Origin: Pseudacidovorax intermedius
Lineage (GTDB): Bacteria > Pseudomonadota > Gammaproteobacteria > Burkholderiales > Burkholderiaceae_C
Length of the DNA: 64,000 bases
NCBI RefSeq assembly: GCF_003350475.1
Contig: NZ_QQAV01000008.1
Span: 96,507-160,506 of the forward strand
Direction of reading: 5' to 3'
In this document: one piece after another, positions 37,200 to 45,323 of the stretch
Position numbering within the stretch: the stretch's first letter is position 1
How the letters are laid out: each line of letters starts with the position of its first letter
Notes under the pieces: model-generated
What the model was told of the DNA's origin: nothing
Database searches by the model: none
What the model saw: the letters and a program-made list of their open reading frames with translations, nothing else
Position numbers and translations under genes: made by a program

Positions 37200-38803
37200 G
37201 CCTGGCTCCCTTGGCCCTCACGGCACAGGGCCATGTCCAGGGCCCGTGTGAGTGCGGCCGACGGATCGTGTGCCCCACCCGTCGAGCGCCACGCTACGTA
37301 GCCATCGGGCCGTACCAGCACCGCGCCGTCCGGTGCCAGGCCGTAGCTGCGCAGAAAGCGCCCCTCCTCGTCCCGCAAGTGATGGCCGATGACGAAGCCG
37401 GCGATCGACGGATGCAAGCGCCCCGCCGCCTCTTGCCACGGCACGCCGTTCGGTCCGGTCAGCAGCACGAACTCGCGGCCGAACAGGTCGAGGGTCGACA
37501 GCGTTTGGCCGTCGCGTGTCAGGGGCACATGCGGGGCCCGGCAACCCGGCGCGGCGCTGGGCACGTACTGGAGCACGGGGTCGTCCACCTGCAGCCGGCT
37601 GCCGTCGTCGACTACCGCGGCGGACTGGTAGCGGGCACCGAAAATCAGGCCCACCTCGTTGAGGAACTCCTTGCGCGGGAGCACCGCCTCCTGCTGCCGG
37701 GCCGTGCGGCCCATGGACAGGGCATTGAGCAGGCTGGAATGGGTCACCGCCTGGCCCACGGGCCGGCGCTCAGCGTCGTAGGTGTCGAGCAGCGCCTCCC
37801 CCGCCTCGCCCTTGAGCACGGACGCCAGCTTCCAGGCGAGGTTCTGCGCATCCTGCACGCCGGTGTTGAGGCCGAAGCCGCCGGTCGGCGGCATCTCGTG
37901 CGCCGCATCGCCCGCCAGGAAGACGGCCCCCTGCCGGTAGTGCCGCGCCACGAGGGCCGAGGCCTTCCAGGCGCCAACGCCGAGCACTTCGACCGCCAAG
38001 TCGTCGCAACCCACAGCGCGACGGATGACCTCGGTGCAGAACGCGGGAGTGAACTGCTCGGGCGTGTAGCCGTAGTGCGACAGCGAGGTCACCAGAAAGC
38101 CCCAGCGGTCCGTGCCGTTGATGGTCATGAACGTGCCGCGCAGCTCGGGCTGCTCGATCAGGTACAGGCTGGCCGGCCGGTCGTCCACCCATCGCGTAAG
38201 GTCGACCCGGCAGTGGATGTTGACGCTGTCGTAGACATCGCGCTCGCCGTCGCGCTCGATGCCCAGCTGCCGGCGGATCGGGCTCTGCGCGCCGTCTGCG
38301 GCAATGAGGTAGCGCGCCGACACATCCTGCTCCTGTCCGGCCGAGTCGCGGATGCGCGCCACCACGCCCGCGTCGTGGCACTGCAGATCGACGAGGCCGG
38401 TGCCGAAGCGCACGCGCCCCGCACCGGCTGCCTCGGCCCGCTCGCGCAGCACCGGCTCCAGCATGTCCTGCGAGCAACCGCAGTTGCCGGTGACGGACAG
38501 CGCCTGGCTCGCGGCGCCGCGTGCGGGCTCCAGGCGCTTGATCTCCGCCCCGGCGAGGCTTTCGGCCCACATCACCATGTGGCCGAAACGCGGCGGCATG
38601 CCGGCACCGCGGATGGCGCGTTCCAGGCCGATCTGGCGGTACATCTCCATCGTGCGGGCATTGAGGGCGCGGGCCTTGGGCAGCACGGCCGTGCCCGGAT
38701 GGCGCTCGACCAGCAGCGACGGCACGCCGAAGTGCGAGAGGTAGATGGATGCGGTCAGCCCCACGGGGCCGCCACCGACGATGAGAACGGGAACATCGAT
38801 CAT
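37196..38803 (-). CDS. FAD-dependent aromatic monooxygenase (UbiH/phenol hydroxylase-like)
   Basis: 535 residues from the ATG at 38803 (GGAG upstream). FAD motif VLIVGGGPVGLTASIYL at the N-terminus, the DG-type NAD(P)H/FAD motif and LAGDAAHEMPPTGGFGLNTG in the middle, and a thioredoxin-like C-terminal domain. Such proteins hydroxylate phenolic rings. The operon also has a hydrolase, a Bug receptor and a VOC protein, consistent with uptake and breakdown of an aromatic acid; substrate unknown. Confidence 0.9.
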   Translation of the reverse strand: MIDVPVLIVGGGPVGLTASIYLSHFGVPSLLVERHPGTAVLPKARALNARTMEMYRQIGLERAIRGAGMPPRFGHMVMWAESLAGAEIKRLEPARGAASQALSVTGNCGCSQDMLEPVLRERAEAAGAGRVRFGTGLVDLQCHDAGVVARIRDSAGQEQDVSARYLIAADGAQSPIRRQLGIERDGERDVYDSVNIHCRVDLTRWVDDRPASLYLIEQPELRGTFMTINGTDRWGFLVTSLSHYGYTPEQFTPAFCTEVIRRAVGCDDLAVEVLGVGAWKASALVARHYRQGAVFLAGDAAHEMPPTGGFGLNTGVQDAQNLAWKLASVLKGEAGEALLDTYDAERRPVGQAVTHSSLLNALSMGRTARQQEAVLPRKEFLNEVGLIFGARYQSAAVVDDGSRLQVDDPVLQYVPSAAPGCRAPHVPLTRDGQTLSTLDLFGREFVLLTGPNGVPWQEAAGRLHPSIAGFVIGHHLRDEEGRFLRSYGLAPDGAVLVRPDGYVAWRSTGGAHDPSAALTRALDMALCREGQGSQA

Positions 38804-38849
38804 TGGGAAGAACTCCGGGCGCCGCATGGCGCGAAGCGGGTGGTTGGAT

Positions 38850-39638
38850 TCATGTCTGCGCACCGCGGGTGAAGTCGATCACCAGCCGTGCGACTGCATC
38901 GGGGGCCTGGGCGACGCCCAGGTGTCCCACCTCGGGCAGGAGGGCCACGCGCGCGCCGGGGATGGACTGCGCCAGCGCCAGGCTCAGGCGCGATGGCACG
39001 AGTGCGTCCAAGGCGCCTGCGATCACCAGCGTGGGGGCGGCGATGTGGGACGGATCGAGCGCCGGCATGTCGCGAGCGGTCAGGAAGCGGCGCTCCGAGC
39101 GCGCCGAGCGCGGTGGCGCCGCGGCGAAGTGCATCCGTGCCTGCGGGTGCGCGGCCAGGTAGGCCGCGGGATAGAAATAGGCGGCAAGCTGCTCAGCCGT
39201 GGCGGGCAGGCCGGCGCGCAACTGCGCGGTGGCAGTGACCGCCTCCGGGTTCTCTGTCGACAGATCCACGGGCAAGGGCCATGTGCTGGACAGGACCAGG
39301 TGGTCGATCGCTGCCGGATGCCGCAACGCCAGCGTCTGTGCCACGCGGCCGCCCAGGGATGTGCCGAACACATGCGCTCTGGGGATGCCCAGCGCGGCCA
39401 TCAGCGCCTGCGCGTCGTCGGCCAGGTCGGCCAGGGTCGCGGGGGCTTCGGGACTGTCGGTATCGCCGCAGTCGCGCTGGTCGTAGGTCAATACCGTGAA
39501 GTGCGGCTGCAGGTGCGCGCGGATGGTGGCGAACTGCCTCCGGCTGCCTTCCGCGCCATGCAGCATCAGCAGCACCGGACCGGTGCCGGCCAGCTCGAAG
39601 GCGGTGCGGGTGCCCCGCAGGGCCATGAACTCGGGCAT
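38850..39638 (-). CDS. Alpha/beta hydrolase
   Basis: 262 residues. Oxyanion region VLLMLHGAEGSRRQF, nucleophile elbow GTSLGGRVA (Ser), acid in GALDALVPS and catalytic His in PEVGHLG. Cytoplasmic, no signal peptide. It follows the Bug receptor after six bases and precedes the monooxygenase. Possible roles are ester, lactone or C-C bond hydrolysis of an aromatic ring-cleavage product. Confidence 0.9.
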   Translation of the reverse strand: MPEFMALRGTRTAFELAGTGPVLLMLHGAEGSRRQFATIRAHLQPHFTVLTYDQRDCGDTDSPEAPATLADLADDAQALMAALGIPRAHVFGTSLGGRVAQTLALRHPAAIDHLVLSSTWPLPVDLSTENPEAVTATAQLRAGLPATAEQLAAYFYPAAYLAAHPQARMHFAAAPPRSARSERRFLTARDMPALDPSHIAAPTLVIAGALDALVPSRLSLALAQSIPGARVALLPEVGHLGVAQAPDAVARLVIDFTRGAQT

Positions 39639-39644
39639 CGTGAT

Positions 39645-40607
39645 TCAGCCCATCTCGATGCCCAGCGGCGGCAGCAGGCGCCGGTAGCGGGCGATCTCGC
39701 CATCGCTGTAGGCCTTGAAGGCGTCTGGCCGCTGGCCATCGGGCTCGCCGCCGTTCTCGCGCAGGAAGGCAGCGAAGGCAGGCACTGCCAGCGCCTGGAC
39801 GAAGGTGCGGTGCAGCCCCTCCAGCACGGGTGGCGGCAGGTGCGCTGGCGCCCAGACGCCGCTCCAGGCGGGAATGTCCTGCACTGTCATGCCCGCCTCC
39901 TCGAAGGTGCGCACGTCGGGCAGGGTGGTCGCGCGGGCTGAGCCCGAGATGCCCAGCGCCCGCAGCTGGCCGGCCTTGAGCTGCGGCCCCGCCACCGTGG
40001 GCGACAGGAAGGCGCAGTCCACGGTGCCGGCGATGAGGTCGGTGGTCGGCGTGCCCTTGAAGGGCACATGCAGCAGGTCCACGCCCACGCCGCGGCAGAA
40101 CAGCACGCCGATGACATGGGTGGTATTGCCGACCCCCGACGAGCCGAAGCTGATCTGCCCTGGCCGGGCGCGCGCCGCCGCGACGAAGTCCTCCAGTCGC
40201 CGGTAGGGCGAGTTGCTGGGCACGATCAGCGCAAAGCCGGAAGAACGCAGCAGCCGGGTGACGGGCGTGAAGTCGGCGATGGGGTCGAAGGGCAGCTTCT
40301 TGACCAGCACCGCATTGGTGGTGAAGCCGCCTGTGGTGTAGAGCACCGTATTGCCGTCCGGCTTGGCCCGCGCCACTTCCAGCGCGCCCAGCACGCCGCC
40401 CGCGCCGCCCTTGTTGTCCACGATGACAGTGCGGCCGCTGCTGCGGTTGATGGTGTCGGCCAGGCTGCGGGCCGTGATGTCGGTGCCGCTGCCGGCGCTG
40501 AAGGGCACGACGATGCGCAAGGGGGCGGAAGTCTGTGCCCGCGCCAGGGGCGGGGCGAGCGAGGCGGCGGCGAGCACGCGCAGCAGCGCGCGACGGTCGA
40601 TCGGCAT
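39645..40607 (-). CDS. Bug-family periplasmic solute receptor (TctC-like)
   Basis: 320 residues with AGGAG before the ATG. Signal peptide MPIDRRALLRVLAAASLAPP ending near ARAQ. Bug motifs: LRIVVPFSAGSGTDITARS, HVPFKGTPTTDLIAG and VRTFEEAGM. It is first in the aromatic operon after the LysR gene, so it probably captures the substrate processed by the downstream enzymes. No TctAB genes are adjacent. Confidence 0.92.
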   Translation of the reverse strand: MPIDRRALLRVLAAASLAPPLARAQTSAPLRIVVPFSAGSGTDITARSLADTINRSSGRTVIVDNKGGAGGVLGALEVARAKPDGNTVLYTTGGFTTNAVLVKKLPFDPIADFTPVTRLLRSSGFALIVPSNSPYRRLEDFVAAARARPGQISFGSSGVGNTTHVIGVLFCRGVGVDLLHVPFKGTPTTDLIAGTVDCAFLSPTVAGPQLKAGQLRALGISGSARATTLPDVRTFEEAGMTVQDIPAWSGVWAPAHLPPPVLEGLHRTFVQALAVPAFAAFLRENGGEPDGQRPDAFKAYSDGEIARYRRLLPPLGIEMG

Positions 40608-40742
40608 GGTGTGTCTCCTGTCGGTTGGGGGGCCGGCGCATGCGAGGCGCCGACACGAGCGAAGACTAGGCGTGCCGCCACCGCGCGTCCAAACGCATCT
40701 TTTGATCGGAGCCATAAGGCGCCGGCATCGCGGCGCAGGAAG

Positions 40743-41669
40743 TCAGCCGGCGAGTTCGGCGTTCGGCCAGTGGCCCGCGCGTACGTGCGATTCGATGACG
40801 TTGCGCACCACCTGCATCACGCACTCCGTGGCGCGCGACGTGGGGCGGTCCATGGCACGGGCAATCACGCGGTGCAGGTAGAGCCCCTCGATGGGGACGG
40901 CACGAAGCCGCCCGGCGGCGATGTCCTCCTTCACCGCCGCCGCAAAGTGCGCCGTCAGGCCGACACCCGCCAGCACCAGACGGCGTGCGACCTCCGCGGT
41001 CTCGACTTCCACCCGGTGCGCGAGTTCGATCCGTGCCCGGGCAGCCGCAGCTTCGAGTTCGAGCCGGACGCCCGACTTCACGAGGCCCGTGAGCACGAGC
41101 GGCACGCCGGCCAGATCGCGCACGCGCAGGCGCGACCGCTGCAGCCGCGGGTCGTCGGCCGTGCCGATCAGGCAGATCTGTTCCTTGAGCAGCGGCGCCA
41201 TGCTGACGTTACGACGCTCGACGGGCTCGATGAGCAGCGCGATGTCCACGTCGCCCTCCGCCAGCATGGCCTGCAGCGAAGGTGCAAAACCTTCGACGAT
41301 GCGCAGTTGCACGTCGGGGTAGGGCGCCAGCACTGCAGTCGCGAGAAGCACGCCGAGTTGCTGTGCCAGACCAGGCGACAGCCCGATGGCCACGGGACCT
41401 CGGGGCTCGCGCTGGCGCGCCAGGAGATCGACCTTCATCTGCTCGGCATAGCGCAGCAGAAAGAGCGAGCGCTCCAGCAGAAGGTCGGCCTCTTCGGTGG
41501 GGGTGGCCCCGCGGGCATGGCGCTCGAAGAGCCGCACTCCCAGTTCCTCCTCGAGCAACTGGATCTGCCGGCTCAGCGCAGGCTGGGTGACATGCAGCAT
41601 GCCGGCGGCCTTGCCATAGTTCTTCTGAGTTGCCAGGGCGACGAAGTAGCGCAGTTGCCGAAGGTCCAT
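40743..41669 (-). CDS. LysR-family transcriptional regulator of the Bug/monooxygenase operon
   Basis: 308 residues: MDLRQLRYFVALATQKNYGKAAGMLHVTQPALSRQ is the winged helix, followed by the LysR substrate domain. Unusually for this family it reads in the same direction as the operon it precedes, with 135 bases between its stop and the Bug start. CatM/BenM-like in layout, but the inducer is unknown. Confidence 0.9.
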   Translation of the reverse strand: MDLRQLRYFVALATQKNYGKAAGMLHVTQPALSRQIQLLEEELGVRLFERHARGATPTEEADLLLERSLFLLRYAEQMKVDLLARQREPRGPVAIGLSPGLAQQLGVLLATAVLAPYPDVQLRIVEGFAPSLQAMLAEGDVDIALLIEPVERRNVSMAPLLKEQICLIGTADDPRLQRSRLRVRDLAGVPLVLTGLVKSGVRLELEAAAARARIELAHRVEVETAEVARRLVLAGVGLTAHFAAAVKEDIAAGRLRAVPIEGLYLHRVIARAMDRPTSRATECVMQVVRNVIESHVRAGHWPNAELAG

Positions 41670-41735
41670 CCATCCATGCTAGTGGGCGCACCGCGACAGG
41701 TGCACGGGAGCAACCCGGCTGGCGACCCCGCATGT

Positions 41736-42017
41736 TCAGCGTCCCGGCGGCGCCTGACGGCCCTTGCGCGTCTTGCCGGGCCACGGCGGCGGCTCGGTGT
41801 TGGGGTTGGGGCGCATGGACTCGTGCAGGTTCCAGGGCGCCGAGTCGTCGTGCTCGGCGGCCTCTGCGTTCTGCCGCTTGTCCATCATGCGTTCGTGCGG
41901 CCCCGGCTTGACGGTGTCGCCGTCTGGATAGCTCTTCGCTGGCCCCAGGTTGCTGGCGGCGCCGTCGGTGGTGGGGCGGGTGCCTTCGCCGCTGTCGGTG
42001 ATACGGGTGGTGCTCAT
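41736..42017 (-). CDS. Small hydrophilic, probably disordered protein
   Basis: 93 residues with AGGAG eight bases before the ATG. Rich in Pro, Gly, Asp, Glu and Lys, no hydrophobic segment and no known domain (for example SYPDGDTVKPGPHERMMDKR). It is divergent from another disordered small protein across an inter-gene region with two inverted repeats. Such proteins often belong to general-stress regulons, but I cannot assign a function. Confidence 0.6.
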   Translation of the reverse strand: MSTTRITDSGEGTRPTTDGAASNLGPAKSYPDGDTVKPGPHERMMDKRQNAEAAEHDDSAPWNLHESMRPNPNTEPPPWPGKTRKGRQAPPGR

Positions 42018-42080
42018 CGGATGCTCCTGAAATGCCTGCGCGCGGGCGGCACCCAGGATGGGCACCGGCCTCGCAGCGCA

Positions 42081-42128
42081 GCAAGACTTCAGTCTTGCGC
42101 CACGCCGGCACCACGCCTGTAGGCGTGG
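42081..42128. promoter_or_regulatory. Two inverted repeats between divergent small genes
   Basis: GCAAGACT-TC-AGTCTTGC at 42081-42098 and CCACGCC-TGTA-GGCGTGG at 42111-42128. Neither is followed by a T-run. Placed upstream of the minus-strand gene at 42017 and the plus-strand gene at 42300, they may be regulator sites or RNA hairpins. Confidence 0.4.
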
Positions 42129-42299
42129 GCGGAGGCGGCCGTGCGCCTGCCCGCCACAGCGGCAGGGCGCACAGGGCTCTGCGGCAATTCCTACCGCGCC
42201 GCCCTGGCGAGCACCGGAGCCTGATCCGCTTGTGTCGCCGCCTGAATCGCCTCGTTGTACAGAAGGGGTGAGGGCGGCAGGACCTTCAAGGACAACACC

Positions 42300-42650
42300 A
42301 TGACCTCCAACGAAGACCGCCGCCGCGCTCCGCCGCAAGGTGTGGGCGAGGACCCCGTCCGGACGCTGGCCGACGGACGCCGGCCCGATGCCGCCACGCC
42401 GCCCCAGCAGATTCCCATGCCGACGCCGCCGGTCGTCGGCGATGCGCGGCATCCGCCCACCACCCAGCTCGACCAGGACACGTCCCCTGCCGGTGATCGC
42501 GGCGATGGCGGGCACCGGCATGCCGAAGACCTGCGCCAGGTGAGCGGCGTACCCGACTTCGAGGGGCCGACGCCGAGCGAAGAGCGCAACGAGCCTGCCA
42601 CCGAGCCGGTGGTCGAGCCGCCCTCGCGCCACAGTGCGCGGGGCCGCTGA
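42300..42650 (+). CDS. Small Pro/Asp/Arg-rich disordered protein
   Basis: 116 residues with AAGGA about ten bases before the ATG. The composition is dominated by Pro, Asp, Arg, Glu and Gly, with no hydrophobic segments; no family recognised. It ends one base before the stop of the convergent secreted protein gene. Confidence 0.55.
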   Translation: MTSNEDRRRAPPQGVGEDPVRTLADGRRPDAATPPQQIPMPTPPVVGDARHPPTTQLDQDTSPAGDRGDGGHRHAEDLRQVSGVPDFEGPTPSEERNEPATEPVVEPPSRHSARGR

Positions 42651-42651
42651 T

Positions 42652-43047
42652 TCAGGGCTTCGCGCCAGGCCGAGGCGCCTGATTTGTCTCCGTCGTCCGG
42701 TTGCGGGAGCCGGCCGCACGCTGGCCGCCCAGCCCGCCGGGCTGTCCCACGCCGATCTCCCGGCCATGGCCACTGCTGGCTTCGGGGTGGTAGGGGTTGG
42801 TCCGCCGGCCTTCGTCGCCCCGCGTGGGCGCGGCCGACTGAGGCGCGCGGCTCGCGGGCGGGGGCACGGCCCGTCCCGTGGTGCCCGGCGTCTCGCTGCC
42901 CTGGGGATTGCCCCGCGGGTTGCCGGAACTCTGCGCTGCGGCCGGCAGGCCGAGCGCCATCGCGCTGGTGACGACCGCTGCCGCGGCCCATCGTTCAATG
43001 GATGCCACGGCCTTGACGCTGCTGCTTCTGCTTGCTGCTGCCGGCAT
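42652..43047 (-). CDS. Small secreted low-complexity protein
   Basis: About 131 residues from the ATG at 43047 (an ATG at 43062 is equally possible; neither has a strong ribosome site). Residues about 18-43 form a signal peptide (WAAAAVVTSAMALGLPAAAQ). The mature part is Gly/Pro/Arg-rich with GREIGVGQPGGLGGQRA. No domain recognised. Its start overlaps the end of the next small gene by about 50 bases in a different frame. Confidence 0.5.
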   Translation of the reverse strand: MPAAASRSSSVKAVASIERWAAAAVVTSAMALGLPAAAQSSGNPRGNPQGSETPGTTGRAVPPPASRAPQSAAPTRGDEGRRTNPYHPEASSGHGREIGVGQPGGLGGQRAAGSRNRTTETNQAPRPGAKP

Positions 43048-43168
43048 GGTCTTCACGGTCATGGCGGCTTTCGGGCGTGCGGCGGCCTTCGTTGCGGGGT
43101 GTCGCCGGCTGCTTGCCTGGCGCGTTGTGCTCGGTGTGGCCGGGTCGGCTGTTCTGTGAGTTCGACAT
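42995..43168 (-). CDS. Short hydrophilic protein (57 residues)
   Basis: Starts MSNSQNSRPGHTEHNAPGKQ, with AGGAG eight bases before the ATG, the same leader pattern as the gene at 42017. Highly charged, ends in a Lys/Gln/Arg cluster, no hydrophobic part. Resembles stress-induced glycine/lysine-rich small proteins only in composition. Function unknown; the good ribosome site is the main support. Confidence 0.5.
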   Translation of the reverse strand: MSNSQNSRPGHTEHNAPGKQPATPRNEGRRTPESRHDREDHAGSSKQKQQRQGRGIH

Positions 43169-43472
43169 GGAATGCTCCTGGGTTGAGACCGTTCCCTTGC
43201 GATGCACACCGGCGCGGCATGCGGCTGCGAGGACCGGCCAAGCCAGACTAGGGGGCGCGAGGCGGCGTCCTGTCGGACGAGGAGGGGGACGGTGTCGGAG
43301 GGCACGGCCACGGCGGTCGCCGCGTCTGGAAACGCTTGCGGCAACAGTTGCCGCAAGCGTCGCGGGGCGTCGGTGACAGCGCCGCGTCCGCGTGGCTAAT
43401 GCCGCCAACTTCGCGCTTCGTCGCCCAACGACCCAGGCGCCGACGGGCACGGGAGTTGCCAGTACTTCCCGC
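43169..43472. other. Intergenic region with a long palindrome, upstream of a NarL-type regulator
   Basis: About 300 bases. The only strong feature is the 29-bp palindrome at 43332-43360. Promoters for the small gene on the left and the regulator on the right should lie here. Confidence 0.5.
43332..43360. promoter_or_regulatory. Perfect 29-bp palindrome (14-1-14)
   Basis: ACGCTTGCGGCAAC, one central A, then the exact reverse complement. It is not followed by a T-run on either strand, so an operator or protein-binding site is more likely than a terminator. It lies about 115 bases before the response regulator start. Confidence 0.6.
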
Positions 43473-44180
43473 ATGCAGAGCACCCTTCATGCGGCCTCCG
43501 CGCCCACCCTCGGTTTTTCTCCGTCCTCCCGTTCCATGCGCGGCCCGCTGCCGATCCGCCTTGGCGTCGTGGATGACCACCCGGTCGTGCGCAATGGCCT
43601 CAAGGCGCTGTTCGGTGCGGAGCGCGATCTGGAGATGGTGTGGGAATGCGATCGGGCTCGCGGCCTGGCGCGCGAGCTGATCGCGCAGCAGCTCGATGTG
43701 CTGGTGCTGGATCTGGTGATCCCGGGCTCCAACGTGCTCGACGAGGTCGTGCGGCTGCGCATGCAGGCGCCCGATGTGGGCCTGGTGGTCTACACGGGCT
43801 TTGCCGCCGAGCAGTACGCCTGCACCCTGGTGCGCGAGGGCGTGCGCGCCCTGGTGGACAAGGAAAGCGATCCCACCGAACTGCTGCACGCCGTGCGCGC
43901 GGTGGCGCGGGGCGAGCGCTATATGTCGCCCACCATGGCCAACCTGCTGCTGGAGCATTGCGTGCCAGCGGACGGCCGCCGTGCCGAGCCGCTCACGCGG
44001 CGCGAACTGCAGGTGCTGCTCAAGCTGGCCCAGGGCTGCGATCTGCAGCAGGCCGCGTCCTCGCTGTGCCTGTCGGTCAAGACGGTGGGCGGCTACCGCA
44101 CGCGCATCCTGGAGAAGCTGGGGCTGCGCTCCAATGGTGAGATGACGCTGTATGCGATCCGGCACCAGCTGATGGAGTGA
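43473..44180 (+). CDS. NarL/FixJ-family response regulator
   Basis: About 236 residues from the ATG at 43473; an ATG at 43536 just before the receiver domain is also plausible, and neither has a clear ribosome site. Receiver features: VVDDHPVVRNGLKAL, phosphoacceptor Asp in VLVLDLVIPG, VVYTGF and Lys in LVDKESDP. C-terminal LuxR helix-turn-helix: LTRRELQVLLKLAQG to GGYRTRILEKLGLRS. Paralogous to the regulator on the minus strand at 44688-45323. Confidence 0.9.
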   Translation: MQSTLHAASAPTLGFSPSSRSMRGPLPIRLGVVDDHPVVRNGLKALFGAERDLEMVWECDRARGLARELIAQQLDVLVLDLVIPGSNVLDEVVRLRMQAPDVGLVVYTGFAAEQYACTLVREGVRALVDKESDPTELLHAVRAVARGERYMSPTMANLLLEHCVPADGRRAEPLTRRELQVLLKLAQGCDLQQAASSLCLSVKTVGGYRTRILEKLGLRSNGEMTLYAIRHQLME

Positions 44181-44227
44181 GGCGGCACTCGGATGCGGCT
44201 CGACCCGCCCGGTAAGCCGCGTGCCGA

Positions 44228-44497
44228 TCAGGCCGGTGGCTCGCCGCCCCCGTGGGCCAGCGCGGCGAGCCGCGCGCGGAAGGCCGCGAACAACTCGTTG
44301 AGCTTGCGCACCTGCCGGCCAATCACGCCGCGGGCCTCTTCCTGCAATGCCGGATCGTCGGTGGCGCCCAGCAACTCGGTCGCGGCCGCCATGGCGCTCA
44401 GCGGCGAGCGCGCATCATGGTCGAACTCGCGCAGCAGCGCCTGCTCCGGCGACTCCGGCGGCGCAGGCGCGGTGGATGGCGTGGGGCGGGTGGTCAT
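44228..44497 (-). CDS. Stand-alone HisKA-like dimerisation/phosphoacceptor domain protein
   Basis: 89 residues. After a Pro-rich N-terminus, REFDHDARSPLSAM matches the H-box of histidine kinases, followed by a second helix (VIGRQVRKLNELFAAF) that completes a HisKA hairpin. No ATP-binding domain follows and the gene ends. It lies between two NarL-type regulators, so it may act as a phosphotransfer or decoy partner for them. It could also be a kinase remnant. Confidence 0.65.
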   Translation of the reverse strand: MTTRPTPSTAPAPPESPEQALLREFDHDARSPLSAMAAATELLGATDDPALQEEARGVIGRQVRKLNELFAAFRARLAALAHGGGEPPA

Positions 44498-44600
44498 GTC
44501 AATCTTCCATGGCGCTGTGTGCCACCCGCCTCGCATGAAGCTGGCGCGGCGACACTGATCGGATGGCCGCGGAGCAGGCCAAGCCAGGGCACCCACGGAA

Positions 44601-44685
44601 CTGGCTTCGCCAGGCCGTGGGGTGCGCCCCCCTCCAAGCCGAAGGCGCAAGAGAGGGGGGAGCCGCGAAGCGGCATGGGGGGTGT
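44601..44685. repeat. REP-like GC-rich palindromic element
   Basis: Contains stem CCCCCCTC (44627-44634) with GAGGGGGG (44653-44660) and an inner GCCGC-GAA-GCGGC hairpin at 44662-44674, plus GGCTTCGCC upstream. It lies just past the stop of the minus-strand regulator and may serve as its transcript end. Similar in style to the element inside lolD. Confidence 0.55.
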
Positions 44686-44687
44686 TT

Positions 44688-45323
44688 TCACCTCAACAGC
44701 CGACGCTTGGTCGCGTAGTAGGTCAACTCGCTGTTCGAGTGGAGGTCCATCTTGGCCATGATGCGGGCCTTGTGCGTGCTGATCGTCTTGGCCGACACGC
44801 ACAGGGCGTCGGCGATATGGGCCGGGCTGTCGCCCTGCGCCAGCTTCAGGAAGATCTGGAACTCGCGCGGCGTGAGCGCCTGGTGGGGCGCCGCCTCGCT
44901 GATCTGGGTGCTGGAGCGCTGGGCCAGCACGCCCGCCATGTCCGAGGTGATGTAGCGCCGGCCGGCGTGTAGCGCGCGGATGGCGGCCAGCACCTCGGAA
45001 GGGTCGCAGTCCTTGCCCAGGTAGGCCCGGGCGCCGTCGCGCAGCAGCGCGGGGCCATAGTGCTCGGCAGGGTAGCCGGTATAGACCATCACGGCCACTC
45101 CGGAGGCGCGTTCGCGCAGGGTGGTCATGAGGTCCAGCGCGCTGTAGCCCGGCATCATCAGGTCCATGATCAGCACGTGGGGGCGCACGTCCAGCGCAAG
45201 CGCGCGCGTCTCGCGGCCGTCGCTCGCCTCGCCCACCACGGTCATGTCGTCGCAGGAGGACAGGAGGGCCCGCAAACCAGAGCGCACCACCGGATGGTCG
45301 TCGGCAATGCCGACCCGGATCAC
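44688..45323 (-). CDS. NarL/FixJ-family response regulator
   Basis: 211 residues from the GTG at 45323, with GGGAG seven bases upstream; a GTG nine codons earlier is weaker. Receiver: GIADDHPVVRSGLRALL, Asp in VLIMDLMMPGYSALD, VMVYTGY, Lys in YLGKDCDP. LuxR helix-turn-helix: LTPREFQIFLKLAQGDSPAHIADALCVSAKTISTHKARIM. Likely cytoplasmic DNA-binding regulator for a kinase nearby. Confidence 0.93.
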   Translation of the reverse strand: MIRVGIADDHPVVRSGLRALLSSCDDMTVVGEASDGRETRALALDVRPHVLIMDLMMPGYSALDLMTTLRERASGVAVMVYTGYPAEHYGPALLRDGARAYLGKDCDPSEVLAAIRALHAGRRYITSDMAGVLAQRSSTQISEAAPHQALTPREFQIFLKLAQGDSPAHIADALCVSAKTISTHKARIMAKMDLHSNSELTYYATKRRLLR

